DNA of 64,000 bases from Theristus sp. LFF4_11 (GCA_030248135.1 JASANC010004875.1:1-64000); one strand, 5' to 3'. Positions 1 to 12,150 are shown, counted from the first letter of the stretch. A program made the numbers and translations. The notes: generated by a model not told the origin, from the letters alone.

Positions 1-170
1 GGTGATATGTTGTCTACCTCGAATGCTACAAGCCTCTTTTCAAGTGGAGGTTTCTGGTTGGTTGCTCAAGTGGTCTGCAGATTGGTTGCGTTTTGCAAAC
101 GAGGTGAACTGACCAGTTCGTTCTGATGTGCACGCTAAAATTTCAGGAAAACGTCATGCATTTTTTGCAG

Positions 171-3100
171 GACCATGGCTTTCGTACAATCAGTACGTGG
201 CGATGCTGATGCAGAAATCGTTTCGTGTAAGCTGGATTTACGACTAATTAGTAATAAGGTTCACACTAAACTGTTTCGTGAAGTAATGCAATAAAAATTC
301 AATTCAACTAGAGCCCTATCTACAGTCAAACTGTCAAACATGCAATTTGTGCATGCTGAAATTTGAATCTGACATGCTGATTGGCTGAGTCGAGTTGGCT
401 AGACCAATCAGTGAGCCCAATTCAACACCAGACGATCAACTGATTGTCTATGATTTGCAGTTCGACTGCATGGATGTATCGTATTTTTATAATTTATTGT
501 ATTCATCAGTTGCAATAAACTTTCTTTTTCCAGACACAGTGTCTCTCAATAGTCGCCGGCCTAGGGAAGCTTGCACTTTCGGTTGCTTGTCTTCTGTTTT
601 CGCAGTGTGCCACCAGTTGGCTGTTTCTTGACTCGATGCGTCATTACTCGCCGTGAGTTATCGTATTTCTTCTCGATTTTTTTTTATTTTGAATGTAGTG
701 CATTCATGAAACAATAGTATGCGGTCATGCATGAAACACGTCATAAATGTTTTCACGAGACTAGCAGTAAGTTTTTTGCGTTCATGAAAACAGCTCTGCT
801 GTTGAATCCAGCGGAAAAAAGATTTGACGGCTGCTTAAATTTGGAATTCGAAAATTGCAGTGTTTTCCAGCTGGCTAATCGCGTACCGCGACGCATTGAG
901 CTTTCGATTCAGTCATTTTTTCGTCTCTTCTCTGGCGGAGGCGCAAGTGCTGCTGGCTGGAATGGAGCTGGGCCGGTGCGTGAAAACTGATTCATGAATT
1001 TGCGCTCTAAAAAGTCGGGAAGACATTGCAATCGATTATCACCTAGTGTTGATGTTGCATAGTCACAACCAAACACATCCGCTGCTGTTCTGTGGTATCG
1101 CATGAGTGCTTTTGTGGGATGTTTGTTTGTTGTTTGCAACTTACAGGCGAACTCTAATTTATAGGGAATCAGCTGATTGGTTGGTGATCACGTGCATGCT
1201 TGCTTTCTGTGCAGGCACTGCTGTGGGCGCGGAGTACGCCTGCGCTGAAAGCATGCTTCATCAACCAATCAGCTGATTCCCTATAATTTAGAGTTCGACT
1301 GTATTGTGCTATAGCCGAGTGCAACTTTCTTCACACGACTTTGAAAACATTCTTTGCTTGCTGAGTATGTGAGATATGATAGTGAACTCTCCCTCCAGTT
1401 CAGAATTGCATGTTTAGTGTGCGATTTTACGTGTAGAACCGCTTTAAGGCGAAAACACCATTTCGTATTTTGTCCGTACGCACAGACGTCGGTCGAAATC
1501 CTGTGCGCAAACTAATCGTGTCCCCAATGCATTAAGATAGTCGCAGACGACACGATTTATAACTCACATCTAAATATTCTAAATCACGACACGACACCAT
1601 TTTTTCAAGTGTCGTGTCCGTGCGTACGCACAAAAAAACTAATTGCTAAAATCCCCCTTTAGGGACACCACAGTGACCCGGATCGTGCCAATCGAGTTGC
1701 CACGCTCACTCGTGCAAATCTCGATCAACTGGAATATTCCGCAGCATCGATTTTTGAAAATTTGTGCGTTCGAATTTGTTGTTGATTGATGAAATCACGG
1801 TTTTTTTTATTGAGGCACCTTCCTTCAGGAAAATTGTGCTCGAAAATTAAATATAAGGTGAAAGAATTGTAGCATAAAGATTTTGACGTGAGTTTTCCGT
1901 GACGATCAGGAACGGGGTGCAGCAGTAAGATCGTTGCGAGACCCAATAGTAATACAATACCGTACTCATTATGTTAACTTCACGGTGCAGAAAAATCTCA
2001 CAAGATGTGGTTAAGAGGTACCGACAACAGTTTGTTGATGAAATTGATAAAAAAAATTGCTTCTCTCAGATGTCTTCCGGCAGTCCAGAGTGTTCGGTGA
2101 TTTCACGGCGATTTTCATCACCTATGCGGTCAGCTCACTGTTGCACGTACGCAAGTCATTCCCGCTAAAGTTGTCGTTTCAAGACCGTCCACGTTACACA
2201 CGTGACTTCAGTGCACTGCTGCACTGTCACAATGAACAAACACACTGGCTCAGGCACAATGTGGTGTTTTCGTGTTCCGTGTGCACTGTGTAACAGGTGC
2301 CAAAGCGGCCTTCAGACAGGGACTGATGATATCGGCTGAATGATTGGTTACAATTGATGTTGTCGCATAAAATGGCGTTACACAGCCAATCAGCGTCTTA
2401 TGTGAGTTTTTCAACAACAAAAAACACATGAATCCCAACAATTTCAGGGATTAAACGCGCAAATGTCGCTGGTTTTACTGTCGCTCGGTGTTTACACTTA
2501 CGCCGAACATGGTGAGTAATGGCGGGAAAATTGAGCATACAGTTGTAGACTTGTGTATGGTCACCAGTAGCACGAAACAGCCAATCAGCATGCTGTGGGG
2601 ATTCAAATAAGTTTTTGATTGTTCAGTAATGTATTCTTTGAAATTTTCAACGGATGGTGTGAGATTTCAATAATCTGAGAGCGATAATAATTTGAAATGC
2701 TTTTTTCAACTTCAGTTTTCCGCCACAAAGCTTCCACAGCGTTCAACGCGTGCATTGGCGCGCGCGCTTGCAGAGACTGTACTCATAAATATAAGCAGGT
2801 GTTGCTTCTTTGTTTCCGAAGATCCTACCGTGTAGTTCTTTGTTATAACGGTTGCCAAGTAGATACAATAATGAAAATATTCCCCCAAAAATAATCCAAT
2901 AAGAAAAATTTTTTTTTTTAATTTCAGCACAATCCGATTGTATTCACTGCCAATTTTGTATTGGGCGCCATCGCATTAATGCATTTAACGTACTTGGCAA
3001 TGTGCTTTAACGAATCAGACGAAGCGCAATATGTGCGTTTGAATGTTCTTAAAAATTTTTTACCGGTTTTTGTGGTGTCGTATAATAATCAGCAACTGAT

Positions 3101-3265
3101 TGGTTGCACAACCGCGGTTCTTGCTGATATTGAAAATGATTTCTGGAGTTTTTTCACCCATTTTAGGGCTACAGCTTGGCACACACAATGCGTATGTGGG
3201 GCACCGTCAATTATAGCAGCCATATTATTGCCGCGGTGACACTGATTTTAGCAATTGTTGTCTGA
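171..3265 (+). CDS. PORCN: Porcupine (Wnt O-acyltransferase), 3' portion, 9 exons
   Basis: MBOAT-family protein-serine O-palmitoleoyltransferase of the ER membrane that lipidates Wnt proteins. Exons read as 171-226, 534-652, 871-975, 1663-1763, 2070-2146, 2448-2511, 2716-2798, 2928-3032 and 3167-3265 (TGA). All junction phases agree and most acceptors end TTTCAG or TTCCAG. Family landmarks in order: GPWLSYNQY, a hydrophobic helix at 534-652, AYRDALSFRFSHFFVS, VPIELPRSLVQ followed by NWNIP, then ITYAVSSLLH, which carries the MBOAT catalytic histidine, GVYTYAEHVFRHK, and a last helix with GYSLAHTMRMWG. The 5' exons lie upstream of the window; bases 1-60 were checked and no confident exon was found. 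Introns carry short inverted-repeat elements at 323-468 and 1144-1301. It converges on the quinone reductase 321 bp downstream. The nematode orthologue is known as mom-1. Confidence is high because conserved blocks occur in order across eight exons. Confidence 0.88.
323..468. mobile_element. CAGTCRAACT short inverted-repeat element (MITE)
   Basis: Terminal repeats CAGTCAAACTG and CAGTTCGACTG face each other around a core containing CTGATTGGCT and ACCAATCAG. Preceded by TA, as expected for a TA-targeting Tc1/mariner-type MITE. It lies in a Porcupine intron. Confidence 0.6.
1144..1301. mobile_element. CCAATCAGC MITE, near-complete palindrome
   Basis: A 158-bp element flanked by TA on both sides. 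The left arm CAGGCGAACTCTAATTTA pairs with the right arm TAATTTAGAGTTCGACTG, and AATCAGCTGATTGGTTG is repeated in inverse near the other end. Non-autonomous; best-preserved member of the family in this window. Within a Porcupine intron. Confidence 0.8.
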
Positions 3266-3586
3266 GAAGATTGTTTGACATTTTTTTTTGTACGAAAACG
3301 ATTGCTTTACTGTTTTTATACATTTCCCAAATTGATGGCCTTAGTTAACAAACGATTCGTTCCGCTTTACGGTGCTTTACGGCTTTTCATTGTTTGTTTG
3401 TTGGTTTCTGCAGTTTTGAACCGTAATTATTGTCGGTAATAAAACCTTTGCGATCTCAAAAGTTTCACCATAGCTGGTCGTTTTTAAAGCTGGCACAGGC
3501 GAATCAAATTTCACCCAAGCATCGGAAAAATCTGAATCAAAATCAAACCAAAACAATAAGAACACATCGATTGCCATTGCGAATCT

Positions 3587-6500
3587 CTACTGTCTGCAAA
3601 CAAGCACCGCCTTGCCAAACGGCTGCGGCTGTGTCTCCATGTAGCGGATGGCGTCGTTAATGTCCGCCAACGCAAACTGCTTCGGACGCACCTCCATCAA
3701 GTAGCCCTGTTCGCGCCAGTCAATCAATCGATCGATGATCTCGTGGAATTCGTACGGATTTTCCTCGGCCAAACTGCTGAGGCGGGCGCCTGGAATTTTT
3801 TTTCGTTTTCATTGGAATTTTCGAATTCCATGTTTGAAGATGTTACGAAACGTTGTGATTTGTGAACTGTCCGGTGACACCGCGATTACGAAATACGTGT
3901 GTATCGCACACCAATTCAACGTCAGTCTGCCTCTACCGGCTGCACTTGAGCGAGATTCATCGAACCACCCCACAAGAACACAATGGCCATTCCATTGACG
4001 TGCCAGTCTGGCGTGGTGACGCTAAATTGGTGCGACACCTCATTGCCATGAACTACAACAACGATGGCTAGAAAACTGCCGATTGGAAGTTCAACAAAAC
4101 CTCAACACTAACACACAGACACCATTCAATTACCGCAAACAGAAACGGAGTTCGTGAGTAGATCGCTTAATTTCAGCAGTGGCACTTTTCCAGACGAGCA
4201 TCCGGTGGTCACCAGACGGCCGCCGGGTTTGATGCTGCAAATGGAAACCGTAAAAATTTATGAATCCGACCCAACCACGCTCGTGGCCTGGTGGTAGCGC
4301 GTCAGACTCGTTGTCTGTGCGTTCGGGGGATCGAGCCCCGCCGAGGGGTGTGTATAAGCACTTGATGAGATAACACTCGATGGTCGCCCTACTCGACGGC
4401 GTTCTGTACGCTTTTCTCGGTTAGCCCTGGCTAAAAATATCGCCTAAAATCCCCAACAACCACGGCGCGTCACGCAACTAGTGAAACAAACACACAGGCA
4501 CCACAACACATACGGGTGACGACATCACACCCCAATAGTTCTGGAAGGAAACCTTAGATAGCTCGAACTTGTGTGTTTCTGTTGATGACCAACATCAGGC
4601 AGTGAACGAACATGTTGGATAAAAGTGCTTCGTCTTTTCTTTAACCAAAATTGAGCAAAAAACCATCTCTGAACAAATAAAAACCGACCAGCGCATTGCT
4701 AAATCGAACCAGTACCCGCCGACCGTATCGATCACCAAATCACACCCGTGCCCATTCGTCATTTTGTTGACAATTTTTGGCAGATTTTCATCCGTGTATT
4801 CAACGGTGGAGAGGACACCCATCGGGCGAACCTGCACATTGATTTTTCTCTCTCTAAATATTGTGAAATACTATGATTGAAACATTCAAAACATTTAGCC
4901 GCACGGGACATTCAGTGCCATAGCATAGCTACTGTTGATTTCAATATCGTATGCGATTAGCTGATTGGTTGTTATTCATGTGGATGTGATGCATACATCA
5001 GGTGCGCAAGCATTGCTGTGGAGGCGGAGTCGGGCATGCACAGAAAGCATACATCACGTGGTTGGTTACCAACAATAATACCCAGAAAGAAATAGAGGCA
5101 GATTTGCACCACAACACATATGTGTAACCCAATTAGCGCATCGAAAAGCAAACATGCAGCCAATCAGCAAACTGCATTCAGATTGTCGGCTGCAAACCAA
5201 AAACAGACCATCGCGCATTTCTGTTCGTTTTCAGCAGCTGCGATCACGCGACACTTGAACACATTGACGGCCATGTCGACGCACGCCAAGCCGGTGGCGC
5301 CTTGAGACGACAGCACCAGCACGAACTGACTGAAATGGCGAAAAAAATGTTGAAACTCGTTGTCAAAAAAGCAGTGTTTTGTGATTATTTTGTTCAGAAT
5401 TACCATGGTGCACGACAAAGAACTGAACAGAACAGAACTGAATTGAATCGACTGTTTTGCAGTTCAAATACAAACACACTGGCCAGTACGCACGTGTCGT
5501 GTGCCCTGTGCTGTGCCAGTGTGTTTGTCTGCTTGCGGACTGCTCATCATTTGATTGAAACTGAACACCGTTGAACGGTGGCACATTATTTCGACAATGA
5601 TTGGACATTATCAGCAAAAAACAAAAGCAAAAAAGGCACTCACTCCGTCTGGACTTGACCGATTTTCGCCAGCGCAAGATAGGCGGCACCGTAAGCAACA
5701 GGCAGAGACGCCGCCATGTCATAGGGAAGCGAATGAGGGATTCGGTGGGCGGACTGGAAAAAAGTGCGAAACTGAATGAACATGTAACGTTGACATTCGT
5801 AAACTTTTATTTCACACGTGTTTTTTTTTGTTAATTCTAAGATCGCGTAGTCGCAAGCACACACACACAGGCGCACAGGCGCGAGGGGACAGCGTGTTTG
5901 TGTGTCCGGTCACCAAACATTTTCAAGAACAATAACGGTTTTCAGAAAAGTACTGCGCGACGACGCAAGTTTTGGAACTGAGTATTCTTCACCAAAACAA
6001 ACGTTTCTTTCACGCGAAAACTTTACGCCGAGTCGATAGATACACCACTTACAATGTAAGTCACAAAACTTTCAAATTGAAGACAAAATAATTCCAATCC
6101 AACATTGACATGCAGCACACATCGCTCCGCGAACGCGCCTTGTGTGTGCTTCTTGACGCCCAGCACCCGGTCGCCCTTTTTGAATTCGTCCACTTTCGCG
6201 CCAACCTCCAACACCTCGCCGGCAAACTCGTAACCTGCAAAACACCGTGTTGTACAGGAATTAGGTGCATAGTGGCCAACGTGCATAGTGGCCATGAGAA
6301 AATTTGCATTTTTGCTAGTTACAGTGTCCAAAACATATGCCAAAGTGGCCACGACATATAGCAGAGTGGCCAATGCCTATGGACAAGTGTCCAATAGCTA
6401 TAACATAGTGGCCAATAGACATGCATAGTGGCCAATACAGGTTTTAAATAATGCTGTTACAGGGTGATCCAGAAGTTATGATTTTTGAACTTTGTTGTTA

Positions 6501-9500
6501 TTTCTGGCACATTCAAGTGACAAACTGTTGCTTGAATGTGTTGCAAATCATTTCATGTTTGTTTAATGAGTTTGTTCAGTTTTGTGATCAACAACAAAGG
6601 CAAATTGTGCAAAATACCGGTTCTACGTTGGCGAGTTTTGTATTATGTGATTCATACAATTGTAATTTTTGTAATTGTAATCCCCCGCCCACAAATAATT
6701 TCGCACATGATGTGATTTCGGACTAAACTAGAAAGGACAGGTAAAAAATAATTTTAAAACTGTGACTGACCCCCAATCCAATGCAACCCGGCCATTTTTC
6801 AAATCTAAAACAAGTTGTCGCACTTATGAAAATAAAAGTGCCACATATCTGCGTTAAAAAAGTTTGTAATTTTGTTTGTATTTATGAGTTTTGTAACTAA
6901 ATAAATTTTTGACAGAAAATTACTGAACACGAAAATTCATCTCAAACAACAATTGCTCAAACCCCGAAGCTGACACACAGATAAGACGAGTGATACCTGG
7001 TTCCAAATCTGTCATGGTCGAAACAAGCCCAGCGATCAGCATGCGGCCTTCCAACGGGGACAAACGGGTATAAACAACACATATCATTTGTTTTCGGCAT
7101 CTATTTGCGTGCTTTAGTTCACCATCTATAGTCGGACTGGATAATTTCGGGCATTAGCTGATTGGCTGGTGCGTTACCGTAATCAGATTCAAACGCGGGC
7201 CGTTCAAATTGCACTTTGCTTTTTTAAAATTTTTAATTTTTGAGTGATTGTGTTGATGAATGTTTGGATTTTTAATGGGCAAAACTTGTTTATTATTTAT
7301 GAAATACAGAAACATCAAAAAAGTACATTTTAAGGCGAATTTTTATTTTTTTTTCAGAAAAAAGAACGACGGCGACGGTGATGCGCTCTCGACGCTCGAA
7401 AAGTGAATATTCGTTTGAAAACCGATTGCTTTTCAAATTTTTCCCACAAAATAAATCATCATGAACAAAATTTTCAATTAAAAATCAAACAACAACATTT
7501 TTAGTTGTCGTCGTTGCCGTCGCCGTCGTACTTGTTCGGAAACTGAACTTGTGCCTTTAGAAACAGCTGCTTTTAGTTTTTCTGCATCTTTGAGCTGTTT
7601 ATAGACAATTTGTTGCAGTTTAACAATACAGAACAGCAGCTTTCATGGCCAAATTTTTGATTTACATTTGTCACCGTCGTCGTCGTTCTTTTTTCTGAAA
7701 AAAAACTTTACTTTTTTAATTTTTCTGCATTGCATAAATCACAAACAAGTTTTGTCCATTGAAAATTCAAACATTCATCAACACAAACACTCAAAAATTA
7801 GAAACTTAAAAAAGCAAAGTGCAATTTGAATGGCCCGCGTTTGAATCTGATTACGGTAACGCACCAGCCAATCAGCTAATGCCCGAAATTATCCAGTCCG
7901 ACTGTATATTATTAAATTTACAATGTGTAACCGCGTGTTATTGCTTGTGTAAGTGCTGCTGTCTTGTCAGCAACTTGCATCGGTTATCGATCTCCCCTTG
8001 ATTCAAAAATTACAATTGTATGAATCACATAATACAAAACTCGCCAACGTAGAACCGGTATTTTGCACAATTTGCCTTTGTTGTTGATCACAAAACTGAA
8101 CAAACTCATTAAACAAACATGAAATGATTTGCAACACATTCAAGCAAAAGTTTGTCACTTGAATGTGCCAGAAATAACAACAAAGTTCAAAAATCATAAC
8201 TTCTGGATCACCCTGTAACAGCATTATTTAAAACCCTGTATTGGCCACTATGCATGTCTATTGGCCACTATGTTATAGCTATTGGACACTTGTCCATAGG
8301 CATTGGCCACTCTGCTATATGTCGTGGCCACTTTGGCATATGTTTTGGACACTATAGCTAGGCATTTTTCATGGCCACTATGCACGTTGGCCACTATGCA
8401 CTTTTACCGTTGTACAGTCGAACTGTAGATCACACACAACAATCCGCTGATTGGTTGCTTTAGTTTTCGCAAATGAACTCACTGATTTTTTTTTCTTCAC
8501 ACACAGTGTGATATGTTTTCACGAGAAAAATTCTCTTGTTGAAAAAGTTGAAATCTATATTATTAAATTTACAAAGTGTCTGTCTGTGGCACTTTTTTGC
8601 AATTTGAATTGGCGCCCATTTTTGCTACTTAAGAAAACTCCATCTCAAGTTCCTTAACCTATTTTTTAGTAAATGCCAGTTGAGATTGTTTTCTCAAAAC
8701 GTCGCTCTTTATATAGCTGAAGTCATCATGATACTCTTTGGACAACAGAGACAGTTCAGCGCAGCATAGGCAAATGGAAGCGTGGCTGATCAAAGCTTGA
8801 TGATCGACTGGGAAAGATGTAACAAAACCGTCTTTGAAAAAAGTTTGAACTTTTTTGTTTTTAAAAATCGGGTTGCAAAACGCACATCGACATCGGCATT
8901 GCAAGTTGCACTTTGGATTCAAAACAAGTAAATTTCATTGAAATTGATACTCCATGTTTCATTTTCAAATTGATACTCCATGCTTATGAGCGATAATTTC
9001 ACCGTAACGCTTGATGGGCAACTGGCAATTGTTGCCGCTCAAAACTTGACGAGCGACTGCGAAAGATGTAACAAAACCGTCTTTGAAAAAAGTTTGTTTT
9101 TAATTGGGTCGAAATGGTATTTACCATCCATTTTCACTTTGCAAAATGTTTGGGTCATGTTGGGGTAAACGGGTAAAAAGAAGCAATGGCTGCAAAACGA
9201 AATTATAAACGTCACTTTTTTGTTTTTTCTATTCATTTTCACTTTAGAAAAAAGGTTTGGCTTATGTTAGGGTAACCGGGTAAAAGAAGCATTAACTTTT
9301 TAAAACGGGTATTTTTTAATGAAAAAAACGTTAATTTTTATATTTTTTATTCAATCTTACTTAACTTACAAAAAGGCTTGACTTAGGTTAGGGTGAACGG
9401 GTAAAAATAGCAAAATCATAAACTTTGCATTTTCACTTCACAAAAAAGGCTTGGCTTAGGTAAACGGGTAAAAAAGCATTAGCTTTTTAAAACGGTTAAA

Positions 9501-11136
9501 TAAAAAAAACGTTAGTTTTTATATTTTTTATTCAATTTTAGTTCACTTACAAAAAAGATTGATTTAGGTTAGGGTGAACGGATAAAAATAGCAAAATCAT
9601 AAACTTCGCATTTTCACTTTACAAAAAAGGCTTGGCTTAGGTAAACGGGTAAAAAGCATTAGCTTTTTAAAACGGATAAATGAAAAAAACGTTAGTTTTT
9701 ATATTTTTTATTCAATTTTACTTCATTTACAAAAAAGGCTTGCCTTCGGTTAGAGTAAACGGGTAAAAATAGCAAAATCATAAACTTTGCATTTTCACTT
9801 TACAAAAAAGGCTTGGCTTAGGTAAACGGGTAAAAAAACATTAGCTTTTAAAAACGGGTAAATAAAAAAGACGTTAGTTTTTATATTTTTTATTCAATTT
9901 TAGTTCACTTACAAAAAAGATTGATTTAGGTTAGGGTGAACGGATAAAAATAGCAAAATCATAAACTTTGCATTTTCACATTACAAAAAAGGCTTGGCTT
10001 AGGTAAACGGGTAAAAAAGCATTAGCTTTTTAAAACGGGTAAATGAAAAAAACGTTAGTTTTTTTATTTTTTATTCAATTTTACTTCACTTACAAAAAGG
10101 CTTGCCTTCGGTTAGAGTAAACGGGTAAAAATAGCAAAATCATAAACTTCGCATTTTTTTATTTATTTAAATACATTAAAAAATATTGTATTGTAGGCGA
10201 CTTCACGGCAGCACAAGGTAAATTTTCTTCAGGGTTATTATTCAGTAAACGTTACTGTTTTTTCTTTCTAAGTCAATGCCACTTCACCAAAAAGGCTTGG
10301 CATTGATTAAGCCACATACGCTCGGGTCAATAGGCTAGTAAACTTTAAAAAATCTAAAAACACGTGAATTGTACACGACACGACAGACGTCCATATCCAT
10401 CTAGCCAATATCCATCCAATGTAAAAAAACCGTTCACTACTTTCATACCAGGAACGAACGGCGTTTTCGGTTCGTGGAAATACTCGCCACGGATCATTTG
10501 CACGTCAGAACTGTTCACGCCAGCGCTGTCAACCTGAAAACCGAAAGAAAATCACGGACAATGTTCTTCCGCGAAAACGATGAAAAAGATGTTTTCTTAA
10601 TTTTTGCTAACAGGGTGGGTTTCGCAATTCGCATTCATTGTTCGTGCTCGTTTTCATGTTGTTACCACGTGTCGTTAAGACATCAACTTTTCGGTCGCCA
10701 GCATCAACTTGGTTGCAAAACACTTGTGCCCGTTTTCAGCGCCCCCTAGGCCGTCATCAATTACGTACGTTTTCGAAACGGCACGTCGTTGTTGCAAATT
10801 CTGAGGAACAAAGAATTTTAGAAAGAAGAGCCAAACCTGAACGAGTAGCTCGCGATCTTTCGGTTTCAGTTCTCGTTTTTGCTCTTGGATCTCAATCGGA
10901 TCACGCACATTTGACACGACCGCTGCGAGATAGTTTCGTTGCGGCAAGATTTGCGCAGCATTCGGGCGTGAGATTTTCGCATTTGCAAGCAAAGACCGCC
11001 GATTTTTTGACAAATTATTGTTGCACTCGTTTACGGACGTGGATGTGAATTTTCGGGGGGATGAAAAGCCGCAACCATCGTTTTTCTGCAGAGCTGTTGC
11101 GATTCGCGATAAGCATGCGCGAGTTTTCAATGCCAT
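3587..11136 (-). CDS. Quinone oxidoreductase-like MDR protein, 9 exons, 425 aa
   Basis: Zinc-independent medium-chain dehydrogenase/reductase of the quinone oxidoreductase-like 2 type, predicted NAD(P)H-dependent. Exons on the minus strand: 11136-10837, 10533-10449, 6234-6119, 5753-5644, 5329-5209, 4831-4689, 4234-4134, 4067-3969 and 3789-3587; lengths sum to 426 in-frame codons. The N-terminus (MALKTRACLSRIATALQ) is basic and hydroxylated, suggesting a mitochondrial presequence. The GroES-like part has VNSSDVQMIRGEYF, TPFVPGYEFAGEVLEVG and GDRVLGVKKH. The Rossmann part has SSQGATGLACVDMA, VIDTVGG and KPGGRLVTTG. The last exon reads GYLMEVRPKQFALAD then GKAVLV. The junction at 4134/4067 adds about 30 residues compared with relatives and is the least certain. 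Intron 2 (6235-10448) is stuffed with repeats. Divergent with MKS1 (812 bp between start codons). No paralogue-level substrate can be assigned. Confidence 0.85.
4268..4530 (+). mobile_element. tRNA-derived SINE
   Basis: The head resembles a tRNA gene: box A-like TGGTAGCGCGTCAGA near 4292 and box B-like GGGATCGAGCCCC near 4328, about 35 bp apart. An unrelated tail of about 180 bp follows. It sits in a quinone-reductase intron on the opposite strand. No full cloverleaf is evident, so it is scored as a SINE rather than a tRNA gene. The 3' end is approximate. Confidence 0.65.
4950..5068. mobile_element. Degenerate CCAATCAGC-family MITE
   Basis: TTAGCTGATTGGTTG at the left and a core with TGCTGTGGAGGCGGAGT and CACAGAAAGCAT match the cores of the copies at 1144 and 30907. 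Terminal repeats are lost. Confidence 0.4.
5465..5535. repeat. CAAACACACTGGC hairpin element
   Basis: ACAAACACACTGGCCAG is answered by GTGCCAGTGTGTTTGT about 45 bp away, giving a compact perfect-stem hairpin. The same arms recur near 27969-28022 and 46046-46110. Confidence 0.55.
6263..8402. repeat. 2.1-kb long inverted repeat (foldback) with nested foldback
   Basis: The segment 6263-6685 returns in reverse complement at 7985-8402 with very few differences. Each arm contains about ten variants of CATAGTGGCCAA spaced by roughly 20 bp, then TTACAGGGTGATCCAGAAG. A second inverted repeat (7129-7904) is nested inside. A transcript across it would fold into a long hairpin. It lies inside the large intron 2 of the quinone reductase gene. 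Bases 6690-7127 are unpaired left-side sequence without a convincing gene. Confidence 0.85.
7129..7904. mobile_element. Inner foldback element with AGTCGGACTGGAT ends
   Basis: Left end AGTCGGACTGGATAATTTCG and right end CGAAATTATCCAGTCCGACT, flanked by TA on both sides. Pairing continues inwards through the TTTGAATCTGATTACGG region to AGAACGACGGCGACGG-type inner repeats. The ends resemble the CAGTCGAACTCTA ends of the small MITEs, suggesting one superfamily. Confidence 0.7.
9120..10165. repeat. AT-rich tandem array, period about 183 bp, about 5 copies
   Basis: The string CATTARCTTTTTAAAACGG recurs near 9288, 9477, 9657, 9839 and 10019. Each period also repeats GGCTTGGCTTAGGTAAACGG and TTTTTTATTCAATTTTA. 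Copies differ by small indels. Located in intron 2 of the quinone reductase gene. No coding content. Confidence 0.85.
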
Positions 11137-11299
11137 TATTTTGTGAGTAGTTGCCTGCTTGTTGTTGTTCAGTCAGTCAGCCAGTTTTATTCTGCAGTGC
11201 ACGGCATAATTTTTTGCTTTTGCTTTTTTTGTGTTCTGTCCGTTAGCTTTGAATTTGAATGCACTTTGGGATGAAACAAAACAGATTTTTTTTTGTACG

Positions 11300-11514
11300 C
11301 GCGCCGGTTCCGGAAACCCGAAGGTACCAAACTCCGGCGGAGACGGGCAATACTGCCCTGAGCCCAATTTTACCCTCGGCTCAGGAGGGAATAGACCATT
11401 AGATGTTCATTGGTCACACTAATTTTCCACGAGTATGTCTTGTCCACAGCGAGGTTCGAACCCCGTACCTACAGAACTGTAGGCCGAAGTTCTACCGCTA
11501 CGCCACGGACGCGA
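11300..11514 (-). mobile_element. tRNA-derived SINE between divergent genes
   Basis: On the minus strand a tRNA-like head runs from about 11514 (GTCCGTGGCGTAGCGGTAGA, box A-like) to GGGGTTCGAACCTCG near 11450 (box B, very close to the GGTTCGANNCC consensus). A tail then runs to about 11300. It occupies much of the spacer between the quinone reductase and MKS1 start codons. Confidence 0.7.
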
Positions 11515-11948
11515 AAATTAACAATTAAGAAACACGAATTCAGCGCACGAACAAACAGTTTTAGCGAACAAAATAACACAAGCATGAATCAACAAAAAAA
11601 CACAAACAAATGCTGCTCCTTTTGCGCAAAGCTTCGTTATCATAATTTGAACCTTGTTTTTGCAAAAACGGCACATGCATTTGCTCCTAGCCTGCAATTG
11701 ACAATTACGACGCTTCCCTTGCATATTCAGGCAATCCAGCATGCAGCTTCAAGACTCGCACCGATGTTGTTGTCTTGGCAACGATGCTGTTGGATACAAT
11801 TATCGCATATGAATTTGGGCATTACCAGATATTGGCACAAGACACAAATCTCACATAACAGGAAACGTTACTTATTGTTTGTAACTTGTGAACAACGAAA
11901 GGCCAAAGTTTTGAGTGTGAAGTCAAGGAAATCAGAATTTTCTTCACC

Positions 11949-12117
11949 ATGGCGAGCAAACGCGGCGCGTTCTATTCGGTCATCGATCCGATCAACAATT
12001 TACGAATACAGTAAGTTTGATTAAAAATACACAGGTAGAAAAAATGTGAAGAAAGAAGGAAAACTTATTATAATGGCGATGTGGGGGGGGGGGGGGTGAT
12101 AAATTTGACTTTTATCC

Positions 12118-12150
<33 letters not shown>

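Noticed and set aside
4268..4345. Functional tRNA gene
   Set aside because: Box A- and box B-like motifs are present but a proper cloverleaf is not, and an unrelated SINE-like tail follows.
6980..7070. Minus-strand segment reading LEGRMLIAGLVSTMTDLEPG followed by GT, suggestive of an extra quinone-reductase exon
   Set aside because: The exons ending TPFVPG (10449) and starting YEFAGE (6234) join perfectly without it, and the segment lies inside the foldback repeat.
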